Positions 1-9,163 of a DNA stretch of 64,000 nt are shown here, piece after piece (position 1 is the first letter of the stretch; each line of letters starts with the position of its first letter). Made by a program: the position numbers and the translations under genes. Origin of the DNA: Halarcobacter bivalviorum. GTDB taxonomy: Bacteria; Campylobacterota; Campylobacteria; Campylobacterales; Arcobacteraceae. The stretch is taken from NCBI RefSeq assembly GCF_003346815.1, contig NZ_CP031217.1, positions 1,612,001 to 1,676,000 on the forward strand, read 5' to 3'. The notes under the pieces were generated by a model. It saw only the letters and a list, made by a program, of their open reading frames with translations, had not been told where the DNA came from and did no database searches.

Positions 1-1122
1 CAATTTAAACAATTAGTAAGTAAACTTTCAAAAAATGAGCAAATTGAAATTGAAACAAAGGGTATTCAAACTTTTGAAGATATGATTCCTATTTTATTAA
101 ATAGAGTTTCTAAAGATAATGTAAATACTTTGGCAAAACTATTCCAAGAAGCAGTAACTCCGTCAATTAGTATTGATGTTGATGAAAGCCTACAAAAGTT
201 TTCTATAAAAATAGGAAATTCTCCTGCATTACTTTTTGAAGAAGATATTCAAAAAGAGATGCAAGAGTTTATTACAAAAAGATTTGAAGCGGATAAAAAA
301 GTAGTTAAACAAAAAACTTCTGATATAGCTAAACTTTTAACACTTATGGGTCAATACTTTAATGATGCAATTCATAGTAGTGGAAAAGGTTCAAAAGAGG
401 TTTCAAATATTAAAACTCAAATTCAGTCTATTGATATGCAAAAATCAAATGGTTTTGAAGAATTAACAGAACTTCAAAGTAAACTTATTGATGCAGCTTT
501 AACAATTGAAAATGAGATGTCTCATGTAGGGGAAAAACTCTCTTCTGGAAAATCTGAAGTAGAAGCTTTAGAACAAAAAATTAAAAAACTAGAAGAAGAG
601 TTAGATAAAACTAGAGAACAAAGTACTAAAGACCACTTAACAGGTGTTCTAACAAGAGGTGCTTATGAAGAAGAAGTTAAAAAAATTGAAGCTAGTTTTG
701 AAAGAAATAATACTCAATATGCAATTATCTTTTTTGACTTAGACCACTTTAAAAAGATAAATGATACACATGGGCATCAAGCTGGAGACATTATTCTTTC
801 TACTTTTGCAAAAGTCTTAAATAAAAATACAAGAGAGTTTGACATTGTTGGAAGATATGGGGGAGAAGAGTTTGTAGCAGTGGTTCATTTTAATCTAAAA
901 AGAGAATTATTAAAATATTTAAAAAGAATAAAAGCAATTATAAATGACAATGACTTTTTATATAAAAAAGAAAAAATTCATGTAAGTTTCTCTGCTGGAG
1001 TTGCAATAAGAAATAACCACCCTTCATATGAAAGTGCTATTCAAAAAGCAGATATGCTTTTATATCAAGCAAAAGAGAATGGAAGAAATAAAATCATTAT
1101 AGAAGATGGGACAACTATTTAA
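1..1122 (+). CDS. Diguanylate cyclase, C-terminal part (gene starts upstream of the window)
   Basis: The frame is open from base 1, so the gene begins before the window and about 373 codons are visible; the ATG at 82 is internal. The visible N-terminal part has no membrane segment and becomes a charged coiled coil (about 450-620) leading into a GGDEF domain. The active-site GGEEF is at 859-873 and is preceded by an RxxD inhibitory site (REFD), so the enzyme should make c-di-GMP from two GTP and be product-inhibited. The metal-binding segment FFDLDHFKKIND is intact. What the N-terminal region senses cannot be told because its start is missing. It is followed by another diguanylate cyclase on the same strand, which has its own promoter-like sequence. 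Confidence 0.9.
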   Translation, partial: QFKQLVSKLSKNEQIEIETKGIQTFEDMIPILLNRVSKDNVNTLAKLFQEAVTPSISIDVDESLQKFSIKIGNSPALLFEEDIQKEMQEFITKRFEADKKVVKQKTSDIAKLLTLMGQYFNDAIHSSGKGSKEVSNIKTQIQSIDMQKSNGFEELTELQSKLIDAALTIENEMSHVGEKLSSGKSEVEALEQKIKKLEEELDKTREQSTKDHLTGVLTRGAYEEEVKKIEASFERNNTQYAIIFFDLDHFKKINDTHGHQAGDIILSTFAKVLNKNTREFDIVGRYGGEEFVAVVHFNLKRELLKYLKRIKAIINDNDFLYKKEKIHVSFSAGVAIRNNHPSYESAIQKADMLLYQAKENGRNKIIIEDGTTI

Positions 1123-1246
1123 ACTCTCCCCTCTTCTTTACTTCAAATACTAAATTTAATCCAAATTAAATATTACATTTCCAACCTATTTAAATAATCA
1201 CTATCATTATATAATTTATATCAGTAGAAAATAATTATCATTTAGA

Positions 1247-1252
1247 TAAAAT
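1247..1252 (+). promoter_or_regulatory. -10 box of the second diguanylate cyclase gene
   Basis: TAAAAT in the context GATAAAAT, a common -10 form in this window. Transcription from it would start near 1259, downstream of the ATG at 1255, which argues for the later start codon at 1285. Just upstream, around 1228-1243, lies a Fur-box-like stretch (ataattatcattt). Confidence 0.5.
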
Positions 1253-1284
1253 CAATGTTACATTTTATAAAAAAGGGAAAAGTG

Positions 1285-3027
1285 TTGTTAAAAAATATTC
1301 CATTTAGGGTAACTGTTTTATCTTTGTTTATTTTATTATCTTTGTTTATTATCGTATTTATGGTATATATTCAAGCTGTTTACGGAAAAGAGTTTTCTCA
1401 AAAGATGTCAAACAATAATTTTAAGCTAATATCTTCTGAGGTAAAAAATAATCTAAAAACATTAGACAAAGTAAATGGTTTTTTTATTGATGCAATAAGC
1501 TCTTCATTTTCAAAATTAGACTCAATTGAAGAGATTAATAAGGATAAAGAATCATATATCAAAGTACTAACCAAAATTTTAGAAAAAAATGAAGAGTTAT
1601 ATGCAGCTTATTTTGCTTTTAGTGATAATAGCTTTTTTGAAATCATAAATTTAAATATTGATAAAGAGTTAAGAAACCAATACTCTTTAAGTAATCAATC
1701 TCGTTGGTTGTTAATTTATATTGATGGTAAAAATGAGAAAAAAAGAGTTTTATATACATATGATAATGAACTTAAATTAATTGATACAAAAGAGGATAAT
1801 AATAGCTATTTAGCGACAACAAGGCCTTGGTATATAAAAGCAGATAAAAACAGTAAAGAAATAATCAAAAGTAAACCCTACTCTTTTAAAAATATAGACT
1901 CTACTGGAATGACTTATGCAAAAAGATACAATAAAAATGTTACTTTTGCAATTGATGTTTTGTTAAATAACCTTAATAAAACTGTTGCAAGTTTAAATTC
2001 TATGAAAACTATGAATAGTTTTGTTTTTGCACAAGATAAAGAACTAATAAGTGCAACAACAGATGATAAAAAAATTATCTCTGAAATACAATTATTACTA
2101 CAAGAGCAACTGCAAAATAAAGAAGAATCAATTTATGAAATATCTTCTGAAGAGTATATTATAAATTTTTCTAAACTAGATGATGAAATATACAAATACC
2201 TAATAACAATCGTATCTGTTGATGAAGTAATGCACCAATACTCTAAATACTTTAATCTAATGATTATTTTCACAATACTACTTTTTATATTTTTACTTCC
2301 ATTAATTTGGTACTTTGCTTCTGTAATTGTAAAACCTGTATTAAAATTAAAACTTGAAAGTAATAAAGTAAAAGATAGAAAATATGAAGAACTTGAAAAA
2401 ATCAACAGTAGAGTATTTGAAATACAAGAACTATCAAATGCAATGCTTGAAATGGGTGAATCTATCTATGAGTACCAATATAAATTAGAACAAAAAGTAA
2501 AAGAAAGAACAAAAGAGCTAAAAGAGAAAAACTTAGAACTACATAGACTTTCTATTACAGATAAATTAACAAACATTTATAATAGAATCAAACTAGATGA
2601 AGTTATGATTGAGCAACTAAATCTAGCTGAAAGATACAATGAAAAATTTTCTATAATGATAATAGATATTGATTATTTTAAACAAGTAAATGATACTTTT
2701 GGTCATCAAGTAGGAGATACAACACTAATAGAAATCTCTAAAATTTTACAAGAAAATATTAGAAATACAGATACAGTAGGAAGATGGGGAGGTGAAGAGT
2801 TTATTATCATTTGTCCACATACAGATCTTGAAGGTATAAAACAACTTGCAAATCAAATTAGAGAAAAAATTGAAAAACATAACTTTCCAGTAATAAAAAA
2901 TAAAACTGCAAGCTTTGGAATTTCTGTTTATAAAGATAATGATAATGCTGAAAAATTAATTAATAGAGCAGATGAAGCTTTATATAAAGCTAAAGAAAAT
3001 GGAAGAAATAAAGTAGAGTTTTTATAA
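1285..3027 (+). CDS. Membrane diguanylate cyclase with periplasmic Cache-like sensor
   Basis: About 580 residues: one membrane helix near the N-terminus, a roughly 290-residue periplasmic sensor of double-Cache appearance (it contains RPWYIKA, typical of dCache proteins), a second membrane helix around 2260-2335, a HAMP-like and coiled-coil linker, and a C-terminal GGDEF domain. GGEEF is at 2788-2802 with the RxxD I-site (RNTD) five residues before it, so an active, feedback-inhibited cyclase is expected. An ATG at 1255 is possible, but the -10 box at 1247-1252 lies against it. TTG at 1285 has AGGGA six bases upstream and fits the promoter. The gene converges on a chemoreceptor gene and shares a bidirectional terminator with it. 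Confidence 0.88.
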   Translation: MLKNIPFRVTVLSLFILLSLFIIVFMVYIQAVYGKEFSQKMSNNNFKLISSEVKNNLKTLDKVNGFFIDAISSSFSKLDSIEEINKDKESYIKVLTKILEKNEELYAAYFAFSDNSFFEIINLNIDKELRNQYSLSNQSRWLLIYIDGKNEKKRVLYTYDNELKLIDTKEDNNSYLATTRPWYIKADKNSKEIIKSKPYSFKNIDSTGMTYAKRYNKNVTFAIDVLLNNLNKTVASLNSMKTMNSFVFAQDKELISATTDDKKIISEIQLLLQEQLQNKEESIYEISSEEYIINFSKLDDEIYKYLITIVSVDEVMHQYSKYFNLMIIFTILLFIFLLPLIWYFASVIVKPVLKLKLESNKVKDRKYEELEKINSRVFEIQELSNAMLEMGESIYEYQYKLEQKVKERTKELKEKNLELHRLSITDKLTNIYNRIKLDEVMIEQLNLAERYNEKFSIMIIDIDYFKQVNDTFGHQVGDTTLIEISKILQENIRNTDTVGRWGGEEFIIICPHTDLEGIKQLANQIREKIEKHNFPVIKNKTASFGISVYKDNDNAEKLINRADEALYKAKENGRNKVEFL

Positions 3028-3039
3028 CTCTACTTTTTT
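3010..3039. terminator. Bidirectional intrinsic terminator
   Basis: An 11-bp perfect stem (aaagtagagtt / aactctacttt) with a 5-base loop followed by a T run on the plus strand, and A-rich on the other side. It sits between the convergent diguanylate cyclase and chemoreceptor genes and spans the stop codon of the former. Confidence 0.85.
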
Positions 3040-5230
3040 AAAAACTTTCCCACTTTTGGTCTGGTTCTTCTTCATCACTATCTTCCTCTATTTTTTCATC
3101 TACTTTTACTTCCTTGTTAATTTCTTTTTTATTATCTAAAGAACTAAGATTTACCTCATTTTTTCCTAAGAACTCTTTGGCATTTGCATCTGATACTATC
3201 TCTTTAGCTATTTTATCAGTACTTAATGCAATATCATGTGTTTGAGTTGCAATTGCAGCATTTTGCTGAGTTTGCTGGTCTAGTTGAGTAACTGCATCAT
3301 TAATTTGTGTGATTCCTGATTTTTGCTCCTTACTTGCACTCGTAATTTCATTAATCATATGAGTTGATTTATCAATATTTTCAAGTAATTTATCATATCC
3401 ACTTATCATATTTGCACTAATATTTTTACCTTCATTTGCTTTTAGGTTTGCATTTTCAACTAAATCTTTTATCTCTTTAGCAGCTTCTGCTGATCTACTT
3501 GCTAAATTTCTTACTTCTTGTGCAACAACTGCAAAACCTTTACCAGCTTCTCCTGCAGTAGCTGCTTCAACAGCAGCATTTAATGAAAGAATATTTGTTT
3601 GGAAAGCTATTTGATCAATTACAATAATTGCTTCATTTATAGCTGTCACTTGTGTATTTATTTCATCCATTGCAATAGTTGTTTTATTTGCAAGGTTTTG
3701 ACCATCTTTTGCTGATAAACTTAATTCCTGAGCATAATTACTCATTTTTGCAATGTTCTCCGAGTTATTGATAATAGTACTTGTAATTTCTTCAAGTGCA
3801 GCAGCTGTTTCCTCAAGAGAAGTTGCAGCTTCATTGGCACTTATATTTAATTTATCTACATTTGAAATTAATTGGTCAGAAGAACTATCTAACGTCATAC
3901 CTATAGTCAAAGACTCTTTTAGAAGTTTAGAAATTTCATCTGTTAAGAAATTAACACTATTAATTAAAGCAGCAATGTCTCCTTCCATTCCTTTATTGTC
4001 AACTTTACTTACAAATTTATAATTACTAAACTCTTTTAATACAGATGAAATAGAATCTATATTTCCTTTTATATTTTCAATCATAGAATTTAGTGCTTTA
4101 CTTAATTGAACTAATTGAGGATTATTTGGAACTGTTGTAATTTGTAAATTTAAATGCCCAAGTTTTGCTTTTTCTACAATATTTAAAGCTTCATTTACAG
4201 CTTCTGTATCTTTTTTAAGTCCTTCATTTATCTTAGTGATATTTTCATTTACTACTTTTGCCATTTGAGCAAACTCATCTTTACTTGTATCTTTTAATAA
4301 TTCTATTGAACTAGTTTCATTATTTAAATATCTAAAAAAGCTTAAAAGTCCTTTCTCAAAATCTTTTAGAGTATTAACTATATTTTTTCCAATAAAATAG
4401 AAAAGAACCATTAAAAATGCAATTATAAACAGAGTTAACAATATTGAGAGCCATTCATTGAAACTCTCTTTTTCTTCAATCTCTTCATCTAAAGCTTTTT
4501 CAAGTTTTTCTATAGAAGTTTCTGTTAATTTTATAGTTTTTCTAAGTTCACCTAAAAGCCCTTCTTTTTCACTTAGACCTTTTATAAGTTCACTTTGTGA
4601 TAATTTTATAAAATCTTTTTTATATGCTTCTAAATACGACTTCATTTCAGTATTAGAGATATTTTCAATCAAATTATCAATTTTTGTATTAAAACTTGAA
4701 ATATATTTATCATCATTTCTTAACATAAAGTCTTTTTCTACTTTTCTTAATTCATAAACTTTTGCTAAAAGTTCAAAATCATTTACTTTCTCAGCAAAAT
4801 CTTCTACTTTATGAACACTTGTTCTTAAAGAACCATATAAACCATCTTTTGAAGTTAAACCTATCTCTTTTTGAATTTCAACAATTTTTGAGAAAATATT
4901 TCTATAATCTTTAATTATTGATAGAAATTCATTTGAAGCCTCTTCAGAAATATCAAAATCAATTAAAATTGAATTTAAAGAAGAGATTTCTTTTTCTATT
5001 TTTTTGAAAGTTAATAAAAGACTCTCTTCATATTTTAACTCCTTTCTAACTAAAAAATCTTTTTCATTTTTTCGTAACTCAAGTTGAGATATTTTTAAAT
5101 CATGTGCTAAAATTTTTGCACTTGAAAGCTTATGAATTTGACTTAAACTATTCATCTGAATAAATAAAATTGTAAGTAATCCTACTAAAACACAAACACT
5201 TAATCCAAAAAACTTTTTTTGAATACTCAT
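3038..5230 (-). CDS. Methyl-accepting chemotaxis protein, HBM sensor, C-terminal WESF tether
   Basis: A 730-residue chemoreceptor. TM1 is at about residues 8-28, and TM2 at about 262-284. Between them is a long helical sensor with two similar modules, each opening with an ExDF pattern ([10 protein letters not shown] near residue 52, [10 protein letters not shown] near 163), as expected for the helical bimodular (HBM) family known to bind organic acids in McpS. A HAMP region and the signalling domain follow, with the conserved hairpin tip ([19 protein letters not shown]). The protein ends in a very acidic linker followed by KWESF, resembling the NWETF-type pentapeptide that tethers CheR/CheB in enterobacterial receptors. 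Monocistronic; about 400 bases of gene-free DNA lie upstream. The ligand is unknown. Confidence 0.92.
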   Translation of the reverse strand: MSIQKKFFGLSVCVLVGLLTILFIQMNSLSQIHKLSSAKILAHDLKISQLELRKNEKDFLVRKELKYEESLLLTFKKIEKEISSLNSILIDFDISEEASNEFLSIIKDYRNIFSKIVEIQKEIGLTSKDGLYGSLRTSVHKVEDFAEKVNDFELLAKVYELRKVEKDFMLRNDDKYISSFNTKIDNLIENISNTEMKSYLEAYKKDFIKLSQSELIKGLSEKEGLLGELRKTIKLTETSIEKLEKALDEEIEEKESFNEWLSILLTLFIIAFLMVLFYFIGKNIVNTLKDFEKGLLSFFRYLNNETSSIELLKDTSKDEFAQMAKVVNENITKINEGLKKDTEAVNEALNIVEKAKLGHLNLQITTVPNNPQLVQLSKALNSMIENIKGNIDSISSVLKEFSNYKFVSKVDNKGMEGDIAALINSVNFLTDEISKLLKESLTIGMTLDSSSDQLISNVDKLNISANEAATSLEETAAALEEITSTIINNSENIAKMSNYAQELSLSAKDGQNLANKTTIAMDEINTQVTAINEAIIVIDQIAFQTNILSLNAAVEAATAGEAGKGFAVVAQEVRNLASRSAEAAKEIKDLVENANLKANEGKNISANMISGYDKLLENIDKSTHMINEITSASKEQKSGITQINDAVTQLDQQTQQNAAIATQTHDIALSTDKIAKEIVSDANAKEFLGKNEVNLSSLDNKKEINKEVKVDEKIEEDSDEEEPDQKWESF

Positions 5231-5601
5231 TTTTTCCCCTTTTCTTATCTCATAAAAAATAAAAAAATTATTTTTTAAAATATAACTACAATTAAATTCA
5301 AATTAATTTGAACTAAACTACTCCTTACTTACAAAAATTATACATGATTTTAAATAAATATTTTTTATATAAAATATGCTTATTTTTAAGTTTTTAAATT
5401 ATTTTTTTTCATATTTAATAGAATATAGTTAGTTTTTAAATTATTTTAAAGAAAGAAAAATTCATAAAAAAATTGTAACTTTTATGGATAAATTTAATTT
5501 TGAGTATTTTAGTAGACAAATAAATAATTAAGTATTAATAATATTATTTTTATAATATATATTTTTATTTTTCAATATTTATATGTTTATAGATTAAAGT
5601 A
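5231..5601. other. Gene-free, extremely AT-rich stretch
   Basis: No open frame with a ribosome site is visible on either strand. The part near 5240-5340 presumably carries the chemoreceptor promoter (minus strand). The rest is long A and T runs. The stretch separates the chemoreceptor from the border of the accessory operon. Confidence 0.5.
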
Positions 5602-5654
5602 ATATTTTATAGAGAGTTGGTAATAAAACTCTTTTAACTTCCTAGTTACTAAAA
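5602..5654 (-). repeat. Displaced partial copy of the 3' end of the TIGR02757-family gene
   Basis: Aligned without gaps, this segment matches 9340-9392, inside the 3' part of the minus-strand gene at 9295-10071, at about 45 of 53 positions. Both copies have the same orientation. Read in the frame of the intact gene it still gives LVTRKLKEFYYQLSIKY against LVTEKLKEFDKQDPIKY in the intact protein. Weaker similarity continues at the same offset down to about 5561 (a shared atttttattttt aligned with 9299-9310). It marks the far border of the accessory operon, 3,738 bases from the parent sequence. Compared by eye only. Confidence 0.75.
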
Positions 5655-5924
5655 CCACTATTTACCATATTTTGATACTCTTCTGGCTTAGTAGCTTTTA
5701 AGTCTTCCAATAAAATCTACCAATAACAAGTAAAGAACTTACAGCTACACCGTTCCTAAAACAATAAGTCCTGTACCAATTGCTCTTTTAGAATTTTCCT
5801 CTAAAGAAGGGTCTTTTAAAGCCTCCATTGAATTGTATTTTTCAATATCATTAAAGTTATCTTCATTTGTATTTGCCGTTACACCAATTTGGAATTCCAA
5901 TGTATTATTTTGAGTATTTTCCAT
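5642..5924 (-). pseudogene. Small membrane-protein gene broken by frameshifts (last gene of the accessory operon)
   Basis: ATG at 5924 has a strong AGGAG at 5934-5938. The first frame gives 59 residues (MENTQNNTLEFQIGV..., ending GTGLIVLGTV) and stops at 5745-5747 in the middle of what looks like a membrane helix. The helix continues in another frame (AVSSLLVIG), and a third frame gives LLEDLKATKPEEYQNMVNSG up to a stop at 5642. Two frameshifts would therefore restore one protein of about 93 residues: acidic soluble head, one membrane helix, short tail. Its last codons lie inside the displaced copy of the TIGR02757 gene, so the original end was probably lost at the junction. Sequencing error is the alternative. 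No family recognised. Confidence 0.6.
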
Positions 5925-5940
5925 TTTACTTCTCTCCTAA

Positions 5941-6591
5941 TTATTCATTTGGTATTAAAACTAATCTTTGTTCTAATTCATCAATATTTATATTTAAATA
6001 CTTTTCAAAATATAATTTGACTTTTATTTGTTCTTTTTGATTTAATAAATTATAAGCAACTCCACCTATTTTTTCATTTTTATTAGTTATAAAAAGTAAA
6101 TTATCAAGATATAATTTTCTATAGCTAAGGTATATACTGCATATAGCTGATAAAAGAACCATAGCAACAAAAGGAAATACCAACACAGCAAATAATTTAT
6201 TCAATACACTTAAACTTTCTTTTTTTTGAGAAATAAGACTAATTTTTAATTTATACATTTTTTTTGTATCATTCAAGACAATTAAAACACTATTTGATAG
6301 TAAAATATTAGTTTCATAAAACTTGATTTTTTTTCTTTTCTGTATTAAAACATAGTATAAAGTTTTGATAATGTAATATAAATATATAGGTATACTAAAT
6401 ACTATGACTAATCTTCCCAATCTGCCATGTTCATATAGATTTGTTAAACTAAAATCAGCTAGATAAAACAAAAGTAGGAACAATGCACTAAAGAAAACTA
6501 TTATATACACTTGTGTTACTAGATAAACTTTATCTTCTATCTCAAATAAAAATCCATCTTTATCAGGAATTAGTTCAATATTATTTTCCAA
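5941..6591 (-). CDS. Hypothetical membrane protein of the accessory operon
   Basis: 216 residues from a TTG at 6591 that directly follows a TAA. Three membrane helices are visible at about 22-45, 61-83 and 131-154, with a basic loop after the second (QKRKKIK) and a charged, soluble C-terminal domain of about 60 residues. There is no strong ribosome site before the TTG, so translation may depend on reinitiation after the short upstream frame that ends there. I recognise no family. It sits 16 bases upstream of the frameshifted small gene and downstream of the 53-residue protein gene, on the same strand as the rest of the operon. Confidence 0.65.
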   Translation of the reverse strand: MENNIELIPDKDGFLFEIEDKVYLVTQVYIIVFFSALFLLLFYLADFSLTNLYEHGRLGRLVIVFSIPIYLYYIIKTLYYVLIQKRKKIKFYETNILLSNSVLIVLNDTKKMYKLKISLISQKKESLSVLNKLFAVLVFPFVAMVLLSAICSIYLSYRKLYLDNLLFITNKNEKIGGVAYNLLNQKEQIKVKLYFEKYLNINIDELEQRLVLIPNE

Positions 6592-6685
6592 TTACGCTAT
6601 CTTTTCTTTATAAACTCTATTAAAAATCTCATATCCCATCATTTAAAATCATAAGACTGATTATTAAACTAAATATTATTTTCAT
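6592..6685 (-). pseudogene. Possible remnant of a very small exported protein
   Basis: From ATG at 6685 one frame gives 18 residues beginning MKIIFSLIISLMI, like the start of a signal peptide, then stops at 6629. A second frame from the ATG pair at 6637-6642 gives MMGYEIFNRVYKEKIA and stops at 6592, immediately before the TTG of the next gene. One frameshift would join them into about 31 residues. It could equally be two unrelated short frames or an upstream leader that couples translation of the membrane protein. Confidence 0.25.
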
Positions 6686-6699
6686 TATGTAACCTTTCT

Positions 6700-6861
6700 T
6701 CAAAAAATAAAATCAATATTTTCATTTGACTTTGCAACAGTTTCTAATATCTTAGCTTTACTACAAAAAGCATCTATTTTATTTGATATTTCAATATAAT
6801 CCTTATACTCTTCTTCACTTTTAAATGCAGTTACACTTAATTCATATTTATTAGTTGCCAT
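6700..6861 (-). CDS. Hypothetical 53-residue protein of the accessory operon
   Basis: ATG at 6861 follows directly on the TAG of the 340-residue gene, with AGGAG six bases upstream inside that gene's end. The product (MATNKYELSVTAFKSEEEYK..., 53 residues) is soluble and charged and has one cysteine. Perfect ribosome site and abutting stop/start make it likely real despite its size. No family recognised. Confidence 0.6.
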   Translation of the reverse strand: MATNKYELSVTAFKSEEEYKDYIEISNKIDAFCSKAKILETVAKSNENIDFIF

Positions 6862-7884
6862 CTATTTCTCCTTATTTAGTCTTTTTCGTAATTTTGGATT
6901 AACATATTTTAGTATTTCTTCTGTATCTTTTTTCAATTTAGGACAATATTTTTCACTTACTTCTAATATACTATATACCCATTCTACTCTATGAAAAATC
7001 CCTTCATAATAAAAAGTTTGATTTTTATATTTTGGATTTAAACTCATCTGTTTTAATAGTTTTATATTTTTTATTAAATTTCTATACTCTATATCTTCAC
7101 AATTTGCTTTTCGTGTTTGTTGTATTTTAAAAGTTAAAATATATGTAGAAAGTCTTATTTTCATATAAATATCTCTAACAATATTTTCATTTTGTTTATT
7201 TGCAAGTGGTAAATATTTTTTCGAAAAATTTTTATAATATACATATATGTCAGTTATATCTTGCAAGTATTCTTTATTTAAAAAAGCTTTATTATCTTCA
7301 TACGTATATTCACCTAATAAAGACATAACTTCACCAATTAAATTAACCATAAATTCATATTTGTATTGAGTGATTCTTGGTACATCAAAATTAAAATCAT
7401 CAGTTGCTAATCTTTTAATCTTATTTACTATTTCTTGATAATGTTGTTTATATTCCTCTTTTGAATACATATTTTTATAAGATAAAGACATATCTTTTCT
7501 TTGAGGATAACCTCCTATTCCATGAATCCCTCTAAAAAGTATTACATACCAGTACACATCTTCTGCTGAGTTTTTTGGAAGTAAGGACTTGCCTTTTTCA
7601 TATTCAAAATATAAATCATCTAGAAATGGTTTCATTATAGGATTATCATAATCAACAGATTTATGTAAGTTTGCTATTTTAGTTTTATGTTCCATTGCAT
7701 TAATAAAATGTTTACTAGCTTCTGGATTTGGTGATTTATCAAGAGGAAATTCTGCTTTAATTAATATATTTGAGCTTATAAAAGTAGGAAATATAAAAAT
7801 AGATAAAAAACCAACTATTATTAAAATAGGAATAATATAAATTGGTTTTACCTTACTAAACAACCATTTAAATAATATTCTCAT
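6862..7884 (-). CDS. Hypothetical membrane-anchored protein of the accessory operon
   Basis: 340 residues. A basic start (MRILFKWLFSKVKP) is followed by one strong membrane helix at about 14-36, and the remaining 300 residues are charged, rich in tyrosine and lysine, and probably helical; by the positive-inside rule they would be periplasmic. Its ATG overlaps the stop of the 72-residue gene by one base (TAATG), which indicates translational coupling. No catalytic motif or known domain is evident. It could be the main functional component of the operon because it is the largest product, but that is inference. Confidence 0.7.
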   Translation of the reverse strand: MRILFKWLFSKVKPIYIIPILIIVGFLSIFIFPTFISSNILIKAEFPLDKSPNPEASKHFINAMEHKTKIANLHKSVDYDNPIMKPFLDDLYFEYEKGKSLLPKNSAEDVYWYVILFRGIHGIGGYPQRKDMSLSYKNMYSKEEYKQHYQEIVNKIKRLATDDFNFDVPRITQYKYEFMVNLIGEVMSLLGEYTYEDNKAFLNKEYLQDITDIYVYYKNFSKKYLPLANKQNENIVRDIYMKIRLSTYILTFKIQQTRKANCEDIEYRNLIKNIKLLKQMSLNPKYKNQTFYYEGIFHRVEWVYSILEVSEKYCPKLKKDTEEILKYVNPKLRKRLNKEK

Positions 7885-8102
7885 TATGCTCCCTTTTGAT
7901 TAAAGCCATCTGTAAATGTAGCATAAGTACTTGTTGAACTATCACCATTTGGTACTATAAAAACATACTCTACATCTTGTGTAGTATATTGATTTATTTT
8001 CCCATATCCACCTTCTATTTCTTTTTTTGAAACTGGTATTTGTAGATTATCTATATCTAAAAAGTCTTTTACATTTGAGTTGTTTTCTTGATTAGTTGAC
8101 AT
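7884..8102 (-). CDS. Hypothetical 72-residue soluble protein of the accessory operon
   Basis: Starts at 8102, overlapping the end of the upstream membrane-protein gene by 11 bases, and ends in a TAATG overlap with the next gene. The product is small, acidic and polar, with no signal peptide or membrane helix and a glycine/threonine/serine-rich C-terminal half (EGGYGKINQYTTQ, NGDSSTSTYATFTDG). The tight overlaps on both sides support it as a translated gene. Not recognised. Confidence 0.65.
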   Translation of the reverse strand: MSTNQENNSNVKDFLDIDNLQIPVSKKEIEGGYGKINQYTTQDVEYVFIVPNGDSSTSTYATFTDGFNQKGA

Positions 8103-8892
8103 GAGTTTTTCCTTTTAGGTATGATAAAAATTTGTTTATTAATTGTTTAAAAACAGCAAATGGCAATAAAATAGAGATAAAAAAACATATTATAAAAATA
8201 AAATAAATACCAAATGATATTGGAAATTTATATAATCCTAATTTCATATAATATCCTTGATGATAGCTATTAAAAGTATGAAATATTAAAATTGGTAGAA
8301 AACACCCTATCCCTAAAGCTATAAGATTTCTTTTTATAGTATTATCTATCAAACCAAAATAAATTGTTCTTTGAGGATATTTAAAAATATAGAAACTAAT
8401 AATAATTATCATAAAGCAACTAAAAACAAAAATCCAAGAAAAACAAACTTTAAAAGATAAAGGATTGAAAGTGTATTTTTCAAAGTTGTGATAAAATACT
8501 TTAAAATATGGTTCTATATAAGGATATAAAGAGCTGATAAACTCATCTTTATAAAGCCCAGTTACAGTAAAGATAAAACCAAATAATATTGAGATAAAAA
8601 AACCATAATAAAAAAGTCTAGCTTCAAATCTAAAAGCATCTAAGCTTTTATATCTATTTTTATCAAGCATTTTTTTTATTTCAGGGTCTTTTAACCCTTT
8701 GTCTAAATAATATTTATGAGTTAAAGATTTTTTATACTCTTCAATCTCTTTTCTTCGCTCAACTCTCTCTTTTCTTGTTGCATGTCTATATTTATGTGCT
8801 TTTTTTATTAAATACTTAGAATCTATAATTCTTTTTTCAATTTGCACAACTATAAAAAACATTAAACTAAAAAATAAAATTAAATATATCAT
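8092..8892 (-). CDS. Hypothetical five-helix membrane protein of the accessory operon
   Basis: 266 residues. A membrane helix at about 2-18 is followed by a strongly basic, helical cytoplasmic segment (residues 19-90, with RHATRKERVERRKE), then four more helices at about 93-113, 148-170, 188-206 and 224-247. Its start overlaps the preceding lipoprotein gene by 26 bases and its end overlaps the 72-residue gene by 11. No transporter or enzyme signature is recognised; the one-plus-four arrangement with a basic linker does not match a family I know. Confidence 0.7.
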   Translation of the reverse strand: MIYLILFFSLMFFIVVQIEKRIIDSKYLIKKAHKYRHATRKERVERRKEIEEYKKSLTHKYYLDKGLKDPEIKKMLDKNRYKSLDAFRFEARLFYYGFFISILFGFIFTVTGLYKDEFISSLYPYIEPYFKVFYHNFEKYTFNPLSFKVCFSWIFVFSCFMIIIISFYIFKYPQRTIYFGLIDNTIKRNLIALGIGCFLPILIFHTFNSYHQGYYMKLGLYKFPISFGIYFIFIICFFISILLPFAVFKQLINKFLSYLKGKTHVN

Positions 8893-9163
8893 CTTTTCCC
8901 CAACTTTGAAAATTTTCCTTATCCGTATAAGTTATCTTATTAGGATTTGTTCTATCTCCATAGATTAATAAATCACTATCTTCAGAATAAGTTATATTTG
9001 TTTTATTATTTTGTTCATCTGAAAGAAGTGTTACTACAGTTTTTCTTTCTAATACTTTCTTTGATACAACTTCTTCTTTGGGAAAATTAATATTCAATGA
9101 ACTACAAGAAGAAAAAAAGATTGTTATAAAAGCTAAAACTATGTAAATCATGGAAACTCTCAT
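8867..9163 (-). CDS. Small lipoprotein, first gene of the accessory operon
   Basis: 98 residues with a hydrophobic signal sequence ending in a lipobox (FFSSCSS); acylation is expected at Cys20. The mature part is short, polar and rich in threonine and asparagine. No domain recognised. It heads the operon of overlapping genes that runs to 5642, and the 131-base AT-rich gap 9164-9294 presumably holds the promoter. Confidence 0.7.
   Translation of the reverse strand: MRVSMIYIVLAFITIFFSSCSSLNINFPKEEVVSKKVLERKTVVTLLSDEQNNKTNITYSEDSDLLIYGDRTNPNKITYTDKENFQSWGKDDIFNFIF

Noticed and set aside
3753-4022. Plus-strand open frames inside the HBM chemoreceptor (also 4458-4757)
   Set aside because: Antisense shadows of a clearly coding gene, low complexity and without ribosome sites.
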